A stretch of DNA of 64,000 nt from Arthrobacter sp. AL12 (GCF_029960645.1 NZ_JASBQY010000014.1:1-64000), one strand, 5' to 3'; shown: positions 51,483-62,457, counted from the first letter of the stretch. The notes: a model not told the origin generated them from the sequence alone. Translations and numbers: made by a program.

Positions 51483-53504
51483 CTATTTCCTGTCCAGATC
51501 CGGACGCTGGCGTTCGACGGCGGGGATGCTCCCCGTGGGAGTCCCTCCCAGACAATCCGCGTCGGGGCACTTTTCGGCGCAGTCGTGCTTTGTTACGAGG
51601 TCGAACTGCACGCCGCCGTGTTGTTCCACGCCAGTGCGGATGGCCCGCTCCACTACGGATGTGGCCAGGCGACGCCGTAAGGAAAGGGGATCGCGACGCA
51701 GGTCCTTGGTGAGGGCAAAGCAGAGCAACATCATGACGATGACGAACGGTAACGCCGCCACGATGGTGATCCGTTGCAGGCCAGCCAAGGCTTCCGATGG
51801 TTGATCACCGCCGGCCAGCAGCATGACCGCCGCCACGGCGCCGGTGAGGCAGCCCCAGAAGATGACCACTCCGCGGCGGGGGTGCTCGGCGCCATTGGAG
51901 CTGAGCGATCCCATCACGATTGAGGCAGCGTCGGCGCCAGTGATGAAGAAGATGGCGACCAGAACCATGGCCAGCACGATAACGGCAGTGGTAGCCCAGT
52001 CGGGCATGCTCAGGTTCTTGATCAGGTCGAAGAGTGCTCCGTCGAAGTTCACGGACGGTGTCCCGTTGACCATGGTGACCAGGCCGGGGGTGTTGGCCTT
52101 GTCGGCTTCCTGCTGCACCTGGAAGGCGGCGCCTCCGAAGATGGCAAACCAAATCACGCTGACGACGCTGGGCACCAGCAGCACACCGGTGACGAACTGG
52201 CGGATGGTGCGGCCGCGGCTGATGCGGGCGATGAAGAGGCCTACGAAGGGGGTCCATGAGATCCACCAGGCCCAGTAGAAGATAGTCCAGCTGCTCATCC
52301 AGCTACGCAGGGACTCATCGCCGACCGCTTCAGTCCGCGACGACATCTCGGCCAGATCGCGGGCATAGTCGCCGACCGCGGAGGGGATCAAGTTAAGGAT
52401 GAAAAGGGTGGGGCCGGCGATGAAGACGATCAATGCAAGGGCGACGGCCAGGACCATGTTGATGTTGGAGAGCCACTGGATGCCGCGGCTGATACCAGAG
52501 ACGGCCGAAGCGACGAAGCATAAGGTCAGGAAGGCAACGATCGCTACGAGCACGGGGGTGCCGATTTCGCCGAACCAACCGTTGGAGGTCATGCCGCTGC
52601 CAATCTGCAGGGCGCCCAGGCCCAAAGATGCAGCGGTACCAAACAAGGTGGCGAAAATGGCCAGGATATTGATGAACTTCCCGATTGGCCCTTCGACCGT
52701 CCTGACGCCGAAGAGCGACGTGAAGGCGACAGAGATCAGTTGCCTGCGACCCAAGCGGTAGGTCCCGTAGGCCATTGCGATGCCGACAACTGCATACATG
52801 GCCCAGGGGTGCAGAGTCCAGTGGAAGATCGAGGTGGCCATGGCCGTCTGGATGGCTTCGGGGGTCCGTCCGTTCACAGTGCCGGGCGGGGGAGAGACGT
52901 AGTGGTAGAGCGGTTCGGCCACGCCGTAGAACATCAGCCCGATGCCCATGCCGGCGGCGAACATCATCGCGACCCAGGAGACTGTACGGAATTCGGGCTT
53001 TTCGCCGTCCTTGCCCAGCGGGATGTTGCCGAACTTGCCCAGGGCCAGCCACAGGACGAAGATCACGAAGAGCGATGCCATGAGCATGAAAAGCCATCCG
53101 GTGTACTCCATGACCCAGTTGAGGGCACCCGTGGAAGTGTCGGACAGGCTGTCGCGTCCCACGAAGCCCCAGATAACAAAGGCAATGGCGATGACGCCGG
53201 TGATCCCGAACGTGATCTTGTCGAGAACGAGCTTATGGTTCCGGCGATCCGCAACTGCTTGCTCGGTCTTGGCATGACGCAGCTCTTCGAGGATTTGCTC
53301 GTGCTCGACGTCCGGCGGAGGGGGTCCGCCTCCTTCCTCCGGATCGAGGACAGCGGGGTTGCTGTCTACTTCGCCGGAGACACTGATGACTGTTTTACTC
53401 TTCCCCCCACGTCCAGGTTCTTCGTTACGCCGAGCCTCTGCCACCCCGTCGTCTGCAGGCAACTCCTCGGGCGTATGGGATTTTAGGTGACTATCAAAAG
53501 CCAT
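51483..53504 (-). CDS. BCCT-family betaine/choline/carnitine transporter
   Basis: A 673-residue transporter with an ATG after AAAGGA. The N-terminal 95 residues are hydrophilic and acidic, as in osmosensing members. Twelve membrane helices follow. Family motifs are GMGIGLMFYGVAEPLYHYV, the Trp-rich helix IFYWAWWISWTPFVGLFIAR and ISRGRTIRQF. The cytoplasmic tail of about 70 residues contains four Cys (CAEKCPDADC and a distant one) with no known meaning. It imports glycine betaine or a related quaternary amine, coupled to Na+ or H+, for catabolism. Its promoter region has several TGATA/TATCA half-sites at 53793-53837, so it probably shares control with the C1 genes. Confidence 0.9.
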   Translation of the reverse strand: MAFDSHLKSHTPEELPADDGVAEARRNEEPGRGGKSKTVISVSGEVDSNPAVLDPEEGGGPPPPDVEHEQILEELRHAKTEQAVADRRNHKLVLDKITFGITGVIAIAFVIWGFVGRDSLSDTSTGALNWVMEYTGWLFMLMASLFVIFVLWLALGKFGNIPLGKDGEKPEFRTVSWVAMMFAAGMGIGLMFYGVAEPLYHYVSPPPGTVNGRTPEAIQTAMATSIFHWTLHPWAMYAVVGIAMAYGTYRLGRRQLISVAFTSLFGVRTVEGPIGKFINILAIFATLFGTAASLGLGALQIGSGMTSNGWFGEIGTPVLVAIVAFLTLCFVASAVSGISRGIQWLSNINMVLAVALALIVFIAGPTLFILNLIPSAVGDYARDLAEMSSRTEAVGDESLRSWMSSWTIFYWAWWISWTPFVGLFIARISRGRTIRQFVTGVLLVPSVVSVIWFAIFGGAAFQVQQEADKANTPGLVTMVNGTPSVNFDGALFDLIKNLSMPDWATTAVIVLAMVLVAIFFITGADAASIVMGSLSSNGAEHPRRGVVIFWGCLTGAVAAVMLLAGGDQPSEALAGLQRITIVAALPFVIVMMLLCFALTKDLRRDPLSLRRRLATSVVERAIRTGVEQHGGVQFDLVTKHDCAEKCPDADCLGGTPTGSIPAVERQRPDLDRK

Positions 53505-53561
53505 GAGCGGGTCCTTTGCTCGGTGAGGCATGGGCCGGAGGTTAAACATGGCCCTCGGGAG

Positions 53562-53744
53562 TCAGACCGGCCGGAGGCTGGGGGCCTCGTCCGGTTTGAT
53601 GATCATGATGTTGCCGTCGACGATTTGCACTTCGTGGGTGCGTACCGGCAGTTTGCCGTAGCGCCTCCCCGGAGCGAGGTACAGAGTGGGCGGACCTTGT
53701 GCATTGGAGCACCCTTTTTGTTCAGGTGAATAAGGTCGCGGCAA
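53562..53744 (-). pseudogene. Short reading frame, possible Rieske-ferredoxin tail
   Basis: A 60-codon frame just upstream of the BCCT gene. Its second half (KLPVRTHEVQIVDGNIMIIK) looks like the final strands of Rieske-type ferredoxins, where PVxTxxVxVxDGxIxI ends the domain. The CxH and CxxH cluster motifs are absent. It is probably a remnant. It could instead be an unrelated small protein read before the transporter. Low certainty. Confidence 0.35.
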
Positions 53745-53792
53745 GGGGTAAGGACGGGATCGTTCCGCGTTACTCAGAAAATCGCAATTAGT

Positions 53793-53837
53793 ACTGATAG
53801 GTTGATATGTTTGATTATCAGTAAAGATATATCAGTT
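53793..53837. promoter_or_regulatory. Cluster of TGATA/TATCA operator half-sites
   Basis: ACTGATA at 53793 mirrors TATCAGT at 53816-53822. TTGATATG (53802) and GATATATCAGTT (53826-53837) lie in the same stretch. This matches the palindrome near the two GntR genes and glyA. The site is upstream of the minus-strand BCCT gene. Confidence 0.6.
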
Positions 53838-53876
53838 ACATCGTATGGCAGGACTGGGTGTGTGTCCAGAGATTTC

Positions 53877-54476
53877 TTAGCGGCCGTGTATCAGGCTGAG
53901 CGCCTCAGCCCGGGCCGCCGGCAGACGGAGCTCCCCGCGGACGGCTGAAGTGATGGTCTTGGCCCCGGGCTTGCGGACACCCCGCATCGACATGCAGAGG
54001 TGCTCGCACTCAACTACCACAATGGCCCCCAGGGGCCGCAGCGAACTCACCAGCGCATCAACGATTTGGGTTGTCAGCCGTTCCTGGACCTGGGGCCTGC
54101 GTGCAAAGACATCGACGAGCCGGGCCAGCTTGCTCAGCCCCGTAACGAGACCCTTAGCCGACGGGATGTAGCCAACGTGGGCTACGCCGTGGAACGGCAC
54201 CAGGTGGTGCTCGCAGGTGGAATAGAAAGGGATGTCCTTGACGATGACCATTTCTCCGTGCCCAAGGTCAAAGGTTTTATCCAGCACGGCCAGGGGGTCC
54301 TCATGGAGCCCGCCAAATATCTCCGCAGCGGCCCGGGCCACCCGCGCGGGCGTGTCCACGAGCCCTGGCCTGTCCGGGTCCTCTCCGATCGCCAGCAGAT
54401 ATTCACGGACGGCCTGCTCAACCCGCGGCCCGTCCACACCCTTGGACGCTGTTGCCGTCGCCATGTCGGCGCTCAC
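53877..54476 (-). CDS. folE: GTP cyclohydrolase I
   Basis: A 199-residue enzyme making dihydroneopterin triphosphate from GTP, the first step of folate synthesis. The core motifs are complete: [20 protein letters not shown], with the zinc Cys and His; [20 protein letters not shown]; and [19 protein letters not shown], with the second zinc Cys. The GTG start at 54476 overlaps the TGA of the small upstream frame (GTGA), so translation is coupled. A second folE is expected elsewhere in the genome. This one sits in a betaine/C1 operon, where it would raise folate supply when methyl groups are being oxidised. Confidence 0.9.
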   Translation of the reverse strand: MSADMATATASKGVDGPRVEQAVREYLLAIGEDPDRPGLVDTPARVARAAAEIFGGLHEDPLAVLDKTFDLGHGEMVIVKDIPFYSTCEHHLVPFHGVAHVGYIPSAKGLVTGLSKLARLVDVFARRPQVQERLTTQIVDALVSSLRPLGAIVVVECEHLCMSMRGVRKPGAKTITSAVRGELRLPAARAEALSLIHGR

Positions 54477-54631
54477 GCTTCGGCCCGTTCCAGCCGAACG
54501 ATGACGGACTTGGATGTCGGTGTACCGCTGGTGTCAGCTACGGAATCGAGCGGCACGAGCACGTTGGTCTCCGGGTCGTACGCCGCCGAACAACCCTTCG
54601 GTGTCGAGTGCAACGGGGCTTTTAGAGCCAT
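54473..54631 (-). pseudogene. C-terminal tail of a molybdopterin formate dehydrogenase
   Basis: A 52-residue frame with its own ATG and ribosome-binding site (GAAGGGAAG). It reads MALKAPLHSTPKGCSAAYDP, then [20 protein letters not shown] and [12 protein letters not shown]. This corresponds to the extreme C-terminus of FdhF/YdeP-type molybdopterin oxidoreductases, where ANVLVPLDxxAxxSxTPxSKxxxVRLE is conserved. The remaining 700 or so residues are absent. It sits 12 bases after metF and overlaps folE. Either it is a deletion scar in an operon that once ended C1 oxidation at formate, or it is kept as a coupling leader for folE. Confidence 0.65.
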
Positions 54632-54643
54632 GTGATCTTCCCT

Positions 54644-55516
54644 TCAGATCCGGGCAGGAAACAGCGGGCCGGGATTGCTTGGTGGCTTTATGGTGGCCTC
54701 ATGCAGCATCGGCAGGCTGTCCAGGAGGCCGGGCAAGCGGCCTAGGTCGTTGAAAGTGTAGACGTGGAAACCGGCAAAGAGGGGATCACCCGCCAGCTCT
54801 TGGTGAACTTGGCGAATCAGTCGGCCACTGTCATAGTTCAGCAAATCCCCTCGCTGCCAGAGGGCGCCAGCCATGCCTGAACTGCGGGCCAGCTTGAGCG
54901 AACGGCCAACACCGAGGCGTGCTCCCATGGACACCAGCTTCTTGACTGAGACCGGACCGGGCACCCCAACCCACACCGGGAGCTCGACGCCGTTCTTGCG
55001 GATCGTCCGAAGGTAGTCGCTGATCGCCTCGGCAGAAAAGCACATCTGGGTGACCAGGGATGACGCCATCGGCGCCTTGATCTCGAGGCTGCTTAGGAGC
55101 TTGTCCTGGCCCAGGTGGGGGTGGCCTTCGGGGTAGCCGGCAATCCCTACTGAAAAATCATCCGAATACGCTTTAACAGCCTCCAGGAGCTGTCCGCTCC
55201 AGCAGTAGGGACCCGCGGGGGTACGGCGGTCACCGGCCACGAGAAACAGCTCGGAGACTCCCGCCCCCTGCAACTCCAGCAGCAGGGAATGCAGTTGGGC
55301 CTCGCTGGTGATGCTGCGGGCGGCCAAGTGGGGAACCGCGTGGTACCCCAGGCGCGCCAGGCGCGTGGAAGTTGCTACGGTGCGTTCAGGACCGTGGTGC
55401 GGAAGGCACGTCACACTTACGGAGCCCGGAGGATTAAGTACCACGGGGAGCGCCGTGAGCAGATCGGCTGAAGGAACAACTTCGAGCCGCACCCTTGCAG
55501 CAGCTTCGTTGCCCAT
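54644..55516 (-). CDS. metF: Methylenetetrahydrofolate reductase
   Basis: A 290-residue FAD-dependent TIM-barrel enzyme reducing 5,10-methylene-THF to 5-methyl-THF. Family blocks are present: SVTCLPHHGPERT; FLVAGDRRTPAG, with the usual Gly-Asp; VGIAGYPEGHPH; SLVTQMCFSAEAI; and VGVPGPVSVKKL. The ATG at 55516 follows GAAGGAG. It is first in a metF-tail-folE operon reading away from a GntR-family regulator, with an operator-like palindrome between them. In betaine catabolism it can drain methylene groups into methionine synthesis. It is shorter and more divergent than a housekeeping MetF, so it is probably a pathway-specific paralogue. Confidence 0.85.
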   Translation of the reverse strand: MGNEAAARVRLEVVPSADLLTALPVVLNPPGSVSVTCLPHHGPERTVATSTRLARLGYHAVPHLAARSITSEAQLHSLLLELQGAGVSELFLVAGDRRTPAGPYCWSGQLLEAVKAYSDDFSVGIAGYPEGHPHLGQDKLLSSLEIKAPMASSLVTQMCFSAEAISDYLRTIRKNGVELPVWVGVPGPVSVKKLVSMGARLGVGRSLKLARSSGMAGALWQRGDLLNYDSGRLIRQVHQELAGDPLFAGFHVYTFNDLGRLPGLLDSLPMLHEATIKPPSNPGPLFPARI

Positions 55517-55589
55517 GGCTCTCCTTCGTGGCGTACGGGTTGCAAAGCCCGTGCAGTCCGGGGCTTATCAATTGGATGGCACGTAGCCC

Positions 55590-55622
55590 TTGACATTCTT
55601 AGGCTGACGTATTGATATATCA
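55590..55622. promoter_or_regulatory. Promoter and palindromic operator between metF and gntR
   Basis: TTGACA at 55590-55595 is followed, 17 bases on, by the 10-base perfect palindrome TGATATATCA (55613-55622). The same motif recurs near the second GntR gene, glyA and the BCCT gene. It probably binds one or both FCD-type GntR regulators. Confidence 0.65.
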
Positions 55623-55690
55623 GTTGTTGGAATACTATGTACTGAGAGCCGGGGCGTCAAGGCTCGGATGCATCGGGAGGAGTCTTGAAA

Positions 55691-56386
55691 ATGGCAAACG
55701 CTGGCGGATTACCGGTGAAGGCGGGGGGTTCCTCGGTGCCGCAGCGGCAAGATGACGAATCCTTTGCCGACTTCGCCTACAGGATCTTGTGCGATGAATT
55801 GATCGTTCTGGACATCAAGCCGGGGGAGCCCCTCAACGATGAAGTAATCTCCAAGCGTCTCGGTGTGGGCCGGACGCCAATCCGCGAAGCCATGAAGCGG
55901 CTTGAGAGCGACCATTTGGTGGTGGCCTATCCGCGGCGCGGAACGTTCGCCGCGGGCGTGGACATCAAGGATCTGGCTGAAATCTCCGAGATTCGCCACC
56001 TTCTGGAGCCTGCCGCAGCCGCGCGGGCTGCGCGGATGGCGTCGCCGAAGCTTCGGCAGGAGCTTAGGGACTTTGCACAGGAAGTAGAGCAGCTGCTGCC
56101 AGGGATGCAGTCGCAGCAGGACCTCATGCGCCTGGACATGCGGGTACACCGGACGATCTATCGCGCCACAGGAAGCCGACACCTACAGGATGTCCTGATT
56201 CGTTACGACAATCTGGCAACCCGAATTTGGAGCCTGGTGCTGGAAAAGCTCCCGCCGGTGTCCGAGCATATTGCCCAGCATATTGAGCTTCTCGAATGCA
56301 TCGCGGCTGGGGACTCTGAAGCTGCTGCGCGGTTGACCGCCCAGCACGTCACCGATTTCGAGAAGCTCATCAGGGCTGCGCTGTAG
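55691..56386 (+). CDS. GntR-family regulator, FCD type (copy 1)
   Basis: A 231-residue repressor or activator. The ATG at 55691 is chosen because GGGAGGAG lies ten bases upstream; a TTG two codons earlier is too close. The winged HTH spans about 18-80 (ILCDELIVLDIKPGEPLNDE, RLGVGRTPIREAMKRLE). The FCD ligand domain spans about 90-225 and has the metal-type His residues (RLDMRVHRTIYRATG, HIELLECIAAGD). It is a close paralogue of the regulator at 61718. It is divergent from metF, with a palindromic site between. The effector is probably a C1-pathway metabolite (inference). Confidence 0.85.
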   Translation: MANAGGLPVKAGGSSVPQRQDDESFADFAYRILCDELIVLDIKPGEPLNDEVISKRLGVGRTPIREAMKRLESDHLVVAYPRRGTFAAGVDIKDLAEISEIRHLLEPAAAARAARMASPKLRQELRDFAQEVEQLLPGMQSQQDLMRLDMRVHRTIYRATGSRHLQDVLIRYDNLATRIWSLVLEKLPPVSEHIAQHIELLECIAAGDSEAAARLTAQHVTDFEKLIRAAL

Positions 56387-56442
56387 ACGGCAACCGGCCG
56401 CGGAGGCAGCGGCGCTTCAGGGGGCGAAGGGTCCAGGACTCG

Positions 56443-56466
56443 AGGGCGGAGACAAAGTCCCGCCCT
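56443..56466. terminator. Probable bidirectional terminator
   Basis: AGGGCGG / CCGCCCT arms extended by GAC/GTC around an AAA loop, with one unpaired base. It is located between the converging gntR copy 1 and folD-like gene. Confidence 0.6.
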
Positions 56467-56535
56467 TCAGGGGTATCCGCGCCTTCGACGGCAACGACAA
56501 CGGGTTCCAGGGCTGGCAAGTGCGTCTACCGTGGA

Positions 56536-57411
56536 TCACCCGGCAGCTTCCAGGGCTAGATCACGCGACTGCTTCCGCGCGGCCTCGGTTGTGTGCAGCA
56601 GAAGCAGTGATGTGGTGACGGAGCCCACGCCGCCGGGGACAGGGGTCAGCGCCGCGGCGACGCCGCGCACGCTGGCTGTGTCGACATCCCCCACGAGTGA
56701 ACCGTCGGGAAGGACGTTGGTGCCGACATCGATCACTGTGGCCGCTGAAGAAACGTGGTCGCCGATCAGTAGGCCGGTGCGCCCGGCTGCGACGACCACG
56801 ACTTCGGCGGTCTTGGTGTATTTCTCCAGCGGCCCTGACCTGGAGTGGCAGATAGTGACCGCGGCGTCGCGTTCCAGCAGCAGCAGGGACAGCGGCTTTC
56901 CCACGACGGCGGAACGGCCAATGACGACGACGTTCCGGCCAGCCAGTGGGATGTCAAAGTGGTCAAGGATCTCGATCACGGCGCGGGCAGTAGCAGGTGC
57001 GAACGCGGGCTGGCCGACAGCCAGCCGTCCCAGGCTTAACGGGTTCGCGCCATCTATGTCCTTCTCCGGGGCAATGTGCCCGACCAGCTCATCCGTCTGG
57101 ACGCCGGGAGGCAGCGGCGTCTGGAGGATGATGCCGTTCACTGAAAGATCGGCGCTGAGGTCCTTCAGGACGGCGGCCAAGGCGCGTCCGCTGGCACCGT
57201 GGCCAAGGTCCACGACCCGGCAACTGATGCCGGCCTTCTCCGCGGCGCGTTCGATGGACCGGACATACCAATGCGTGGAGCCGTCGTCGGTGGCCACAAC
57301 GACCGCGAGGGTGGGCCGTAGCCCGGCGGTTGCAAGGTCCTGCGCCTCATCATGGGCTTTCTGCTGGATGGTCTTTGCCAGTGTTTTGCCGGAGAGGAGT
57401 ACGGTGCTCAA
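56536..57411 (-). CDS. folD: FolD-like methylenetetrahydrofolate dehydrogenase, catalytic Lys replaced
   Basis: A 291-residue protein of the FolD family (5,10-methylene-THF to methenyl-THF with NADP, and usually methenyl-THF to 10-formyl-THF). The C-terminal NADP domain is complete: VVVIGRSAVVGKPLSLLLLE and TPVPGGVGSVTTSLLL. In the active-site helix, normal FolD has YVxSK, with the Lys needed for cyclohydrolase activity (K54 in E. coli). This protein has YVRSIERAAEKAG, with Ile53 (codon 57253-57255). The later PCTPxG block is also altered, to PATARA. The gene overlaps a separate cyclohydrolase-family gene by ATGA. I infer a dehydrogenase-only enzyme working with that partner. Confidence 0.85.
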   Translation of the reverse strand: MSTVLLSGKTLAKTIQQKAHDEAQDLATAGLRPTLAVVVATDDGSTHWYVRSIERAAEKAGISCRVVDLGHGASGRALAAVLKDLSADLSVNGIILQTPLPPGVQTDELVGHIAPEKDIDGANPLSLGRLAVGQPAFAPATARAVIEILDHFDIPLAGRNVVVIGRSAVVGKPLSLLLLERDAAVTICHSRSGPLEKYTKTAEVVVVAAGRTGLLIGDHVSSAATVIDVGTNVLPDGSLVGDVDTASVRGVAAALTPVPGGVGSVTTSLLLLHTTEAARKQSRDLALEAAG

Positions 57412-58034
57412 CCGAGGATCCTTCCGCGCACGCGCCCCACGAGGGAGTCCGCTGCCAGGATGACCTTTTCCTCGATGCCGTCGGTCTGGGCAGCCAGCCG
57501 TGAACGGGCCGCGGCGTCTTTGATGGCCACCACGTTAATGTCGATGTTGACCCGGGCGGTGGTGGCGGCTGCGCGGGCTGCGTCTGCGGCAGCAGCGATG
57601 TCGCTGATCACATTGGCGTTCGCGACCTCGAAAAGTTCCGTGGCAAGATCCACGACGGCGCCGGCTAGCTTGATGAGCTGTGCGGGGGTTTGCGCGGCCA
57701 GGATAAGGGCGCCCTGGATGGATTCCGTTCGTGCGGCCTTGAGGTCGTCCGTCCCGGTCGGAAGCTTGTACGAAGCGATGACGCCCCGGAACGCATGCTG
57801 GTCAGCGTCAGCCAGCCGCAGCGCCTCGGCCACCATTCCGTCCGCAGCGGCGATGATCCTTTGAACGAGGTCGGCGTGCTGGTCGTATTTCGGGCCGGTG
57901 GTGTACCTTCCAACCATGGCGACGAGGGCCGCCCCCTGGGCGGCGTGGATGGCTGCGACGGCGCCGCCGCCGGGGGTGGGCTCGCGTGAGGCGAGGCTGG
58001 CGAGGTAGCCATTGATTGTGTCTGAGCTGATCAT
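57408..58034 (-). CDS. Methenyl-THF cyclohydrolase/cyclodeaminase family protein (Fch-like)
   Basis: A 208-residue all-helical protein of the FTCD C-terminal/Fch family. Recognisable blocks are REPTPGGGAVAAIHAAQGAA near the N-terminus, ADADQHAFRGVIASYKLP, and ANANVISDIAAAADAARAA. Stand-alone members act as methenyl-THF cyclohydrolase (as FchA in methylotrophs and clostridia) or formimino-THF cyclodeaminase. Its length fits the stand-alone form. The four-base overlap with a folD paralogue that has lost its cyclohydrolase lysine argues for the cyclohydrolase role, making 10-formyl-THF for PurU. No histidine-utilisation gene is near, which weighs against cyclodeaminase. Confidence 0.8.
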   Translation of the reverse strand: MISSDTINGYLASLASREPTPGGGAVAAIHAAQGAALVAMVGRYTTGPKYDQHADLVQRIIAAADGMVAEALRLADADQHAFRGVIASYKLPTGTDDLKAARTESIQGALILAAQTPAQLIKLAGAVVDLATELFEVANANVISDIAAAADAARAAATTARVNIDINVVAIKDAAARSRLAAQTDGIEEKVILAADSLVGRVRGRILG

Positions 58035-58063
58035 GTGTCTTCCTGAGTATGAGAGCCATGGAA

Positions 58064-58111
58064 GGCTGCGGCCCGGACCCTGGTCCCAGGGGAGGGGTCC
58101 GGGCCGCTGCC
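58064..58111 (-). terminator. Strong hairpin between dmg and the cyclohydrolase gene
   Basis: GGC-T-GCGGCCCGGACCC / GGGTCCGGGCCGC-T-GCC forms a 16-17 bp stem. A small inner hairpin (CCCTGGTCCCAGGG) sits at its top. It is placed after the dmg stop (58133, minus) and before the cyclohydrolase ATG, as an attenuator or terminator. Confidence 0.75.
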
Positions 58112-58132
58112 TTGAATGGTCCGGCGGGGTTT

Positions 58133-60682
<2,550 letters not shown>

Positions 60683-61597
60683 TTACCGAAACACGACGGT
60701 GCTGGTCCGATCCAGCAGCACACGGTGTTGGCAGTGCCAGCGCACGGCGCGGGACAGCGCCAATGCCTCCGCGTCCTGGCCAACCGTTGAAAGGGCGGTC
60801 GGTCCGTAGCTGTGGTCGACCCTGATGACTTCCTGTTCGATGATTGGCCCCTCATCCAGTTCCGCGGTGACGTAGTGGGCCGTGGCGCCCACCAGCTTGA
60901 CGCCACGATCGTAGGCCTGGTGGTAAGGGCGCGCACCCTTGAATCCCGGGAGGAAGGAATGGTGGATGTTGATAGCCCGGCCTGCCAAAGAGCGGCAAAG
61001 GTCGTCGGACAGTACCTGCATGTACCGGGCGAGTACGACGAGGTCGATGTTATGCTCGTCCACCAGTTCCAGCAGGCGCCGCTCGGCATCTGCCTTGGTC
61101 TCGGGGGTCACCGGGAGGTAGATGAAGGGGACGCCGGCGGCCTCGGCCATGGCCCGGTGAGTTTCATGGTTGGAAACCACAAGGGCGATGTCGCCGCCGA
61201 GGCTTCCGCCCCGCCACCGGAACAGCAAGTCGTTCAGGCAGTGGCCGAACTTGGACACCATGACGAGGAGGCGCTGCTTCGTCTCGTCATGAAAGCTGAA
61301 TTTCATGTCGAAGCGGTCAGCGATCGAACGGAATTCTTCCTCGAGCCCGTCCGGGGTGTGGGCAGAGGGGCCCGAGAATGCCGTGCGCAGATGCAGAGTC
61401 TCGCGGAGGCCGTCATCGAACTGCTGGTGTTCTTCGATGTTGAAGCCACGCTCAAAGAGGAACGTGGTGACCGCTTGGACGATGCCTGCGCGTTCGACGC
61501 ACGACAATGTGAGAACGAACTTCTTCGTCGGCTCTTCCCCAAGAACCTCCGACCGGGGCAGCGTGCTGGTAGATGAGTCTGTCGCCGTTAGCGTCAT
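60683..61597 (-). CDS. purU: Formyltetrahydrofolate deformylase
   Basis: A 304-residue enzyme hydrolysing 10-formyl-THF to formate and THF, which regenerates free folate for demethylation reactions. An N-terminal ACT domain is at about 25-105 (FVLTLSCVERAGIVQAVTTF). The formyltransferase-type domain follows, with VVSNHETHRAMAEAAGVPF, INIHHSFLPGFKGARPYHQA and the catalytic Asp in AELDEGPIIEQEV. It starts 120 bases from the second GntR regulator and reads away from it. Only 57 bases separate it from dmg downstream, so purU-dmg-fch-folD probably form one transcript with internal hairpin control. Confidence 0.92.
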   Translation of the reverse strand: MTLTATDSSTSTLPRSEVLGEEPTKKFVLTLSCVERAGIVQAVTTFLFERGFNIEEHQQFDDGLRETLHLRTAFSGPSAHTPDGLEEEFRSIADRFDMKFSFHDETKQRLLVMVSKFGHCLNDLLFRWRGGSLGGDIALVVSNHETHRAMAEAAGVPFIYLPVTPETKADAERRLLELVDEHNIDLVVLARYMQVLSDDLCRSLAGRAINIHHSFLPGFKGARPYHQAYDRGVKLVGATAHYVTAELDEGPIIEQEVIRVDHSYGPTALSTVGQDAEALALSRAVRWHCQHRVLLDRTSTVVFR

Positions 61598-61610
61598 GTC
61601 TCCGCCTTTA

Positions 61611-61643
61611 GATATATTCTTATAATTGTTACTGATATATTAG
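61611..61643. promoter_or_regulatory. Operator-like sites between purU and gntR copy 2
   Basis: GATATATT at 61611-61618 and CTGATATATTAG at 61632-61643 (near-palindromic) lie in the divergent region. They match TGATATATCA at 55613 and CTAATATATCA at 62568. Confidence 0.65.
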
Positions 61644-61717
61644 ACTTGATCACCAGCGTATACTGGTCATTGGGAGAGGTCAATAGCCTTCTCACTGGAA
61701 TTGAAAGGGGTCCACGG

Positions 61718-62401
61718 ATGGCTGTCGAAGCTGTGGTGCGTGCTGGTGATGACGCCGCAAGGAGGTCGTTGGCGGATATAGCCTATGAACGCATCCGGGA
61801 CCGGCTGCTGATGCTGGACATTAAGCCCGGCGACCTCCTTAATGATGACCAGCTCGCCAAGGACCTTGGCGTCGGGCGGACACCGGTGCGCGAAGCCTTG
61901 AAGCGGCTGGAGCTCGATCGCCTCGTTGTGTCCTACCCGCGGAGAGGAACTTTCGCGACGCGCGTGGAGGTTACTGACCTTGCGTTCATTTCCGAAATCC
62001 GCACGCAGCTTGAACCCCTTGCCGCTGCCCGTGCTGCGCGCGTGGCCACGGCGTCTGCCAGGGAGCAATTGCGCGATGTCATGCGCGCCGTTGAGGCATT
62101 CGACGCGGGCGCAGCGTCCGTCGTCGAAACGCTGCGGCTGGACGCCAGTGTGCACCGAGGCATCTATGCGGCCGCCGGCAATCCCCACCTTGAAGATGTC
62201 CTGATCCGCTACGACAATCTCGCAACACGAATCTGGTGCATGGTCCTGGATCGCCTGCCCGACCTGTCCCGGCACGTCCATGAGCACGTGGACCTGCTCC
62301 GCGCCGTTATCGACGGAGATGAGGCAGGGGCCGCTGAACTCGCACGGATCCACGTCAGTGGCTTCGAGCATGCGGTACGCGAAGCTCTTTTCGCCGCCTG
62401 A
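61718..62401 (+). CDS. GntR-family regulator, FCD type (copy 2)
   Basis: A 227-residue regulator. The ATG at 61718 follows AAAGGGG; codons upstream are in frame but unsupported. The winged HTH spans about 18-85 (DRLLMLDIKPGDLLNDDQLA, DLGVGRTPVREALKRLELDR) and the FCD domain about 95-220 (LDASVHRGIYAAAG, HEHVDLLRAVIDGDE). It is clearly paralogous to the regulator at 55691 over its whole length, including the YDNLATRIW block. It is divergent from purU and upstream of glyA, with operator-like sites on both sides. It is a likely repressor of the C1/betaine genes. Confidence 0.87.
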   Translation: MAVEAVVRAGDDAARRSLADIAYERIRDRLLMLDIKPGDLLNDDQLAKDLGVGRTPVREALKRLELDRLVVSYPRRGTFATRVEVTDLAFISEIRTQLEPLAAARAARVATASAREQLRDVMRAVEAFDAGAASVVETLRLDASVHRGIYAAAGNPHLEDVLIRYDNLATRIWCMVLDRLPDLSRHVHEHVDLLRAVIDGDEAGAAELARIHVSGFEHAVREALFAA

Positions 62402-62424
62402 GGCAGGCGCCGCCGGCCACGAAA

Positions 62425-62457
62425 CTAAAGCGCAGCCCTGAATGGGCTGCGCTTTAG
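62425..62457 (+). terminator. Terminator of gntR copy 2
   Basis: CTAAAGCGCAGCCC / GGGCTGCGCTTTAG, a perfect 14-bp inverted repeat with a TGAAT loop, 23 bases after the stop. Confidence 0.9.
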
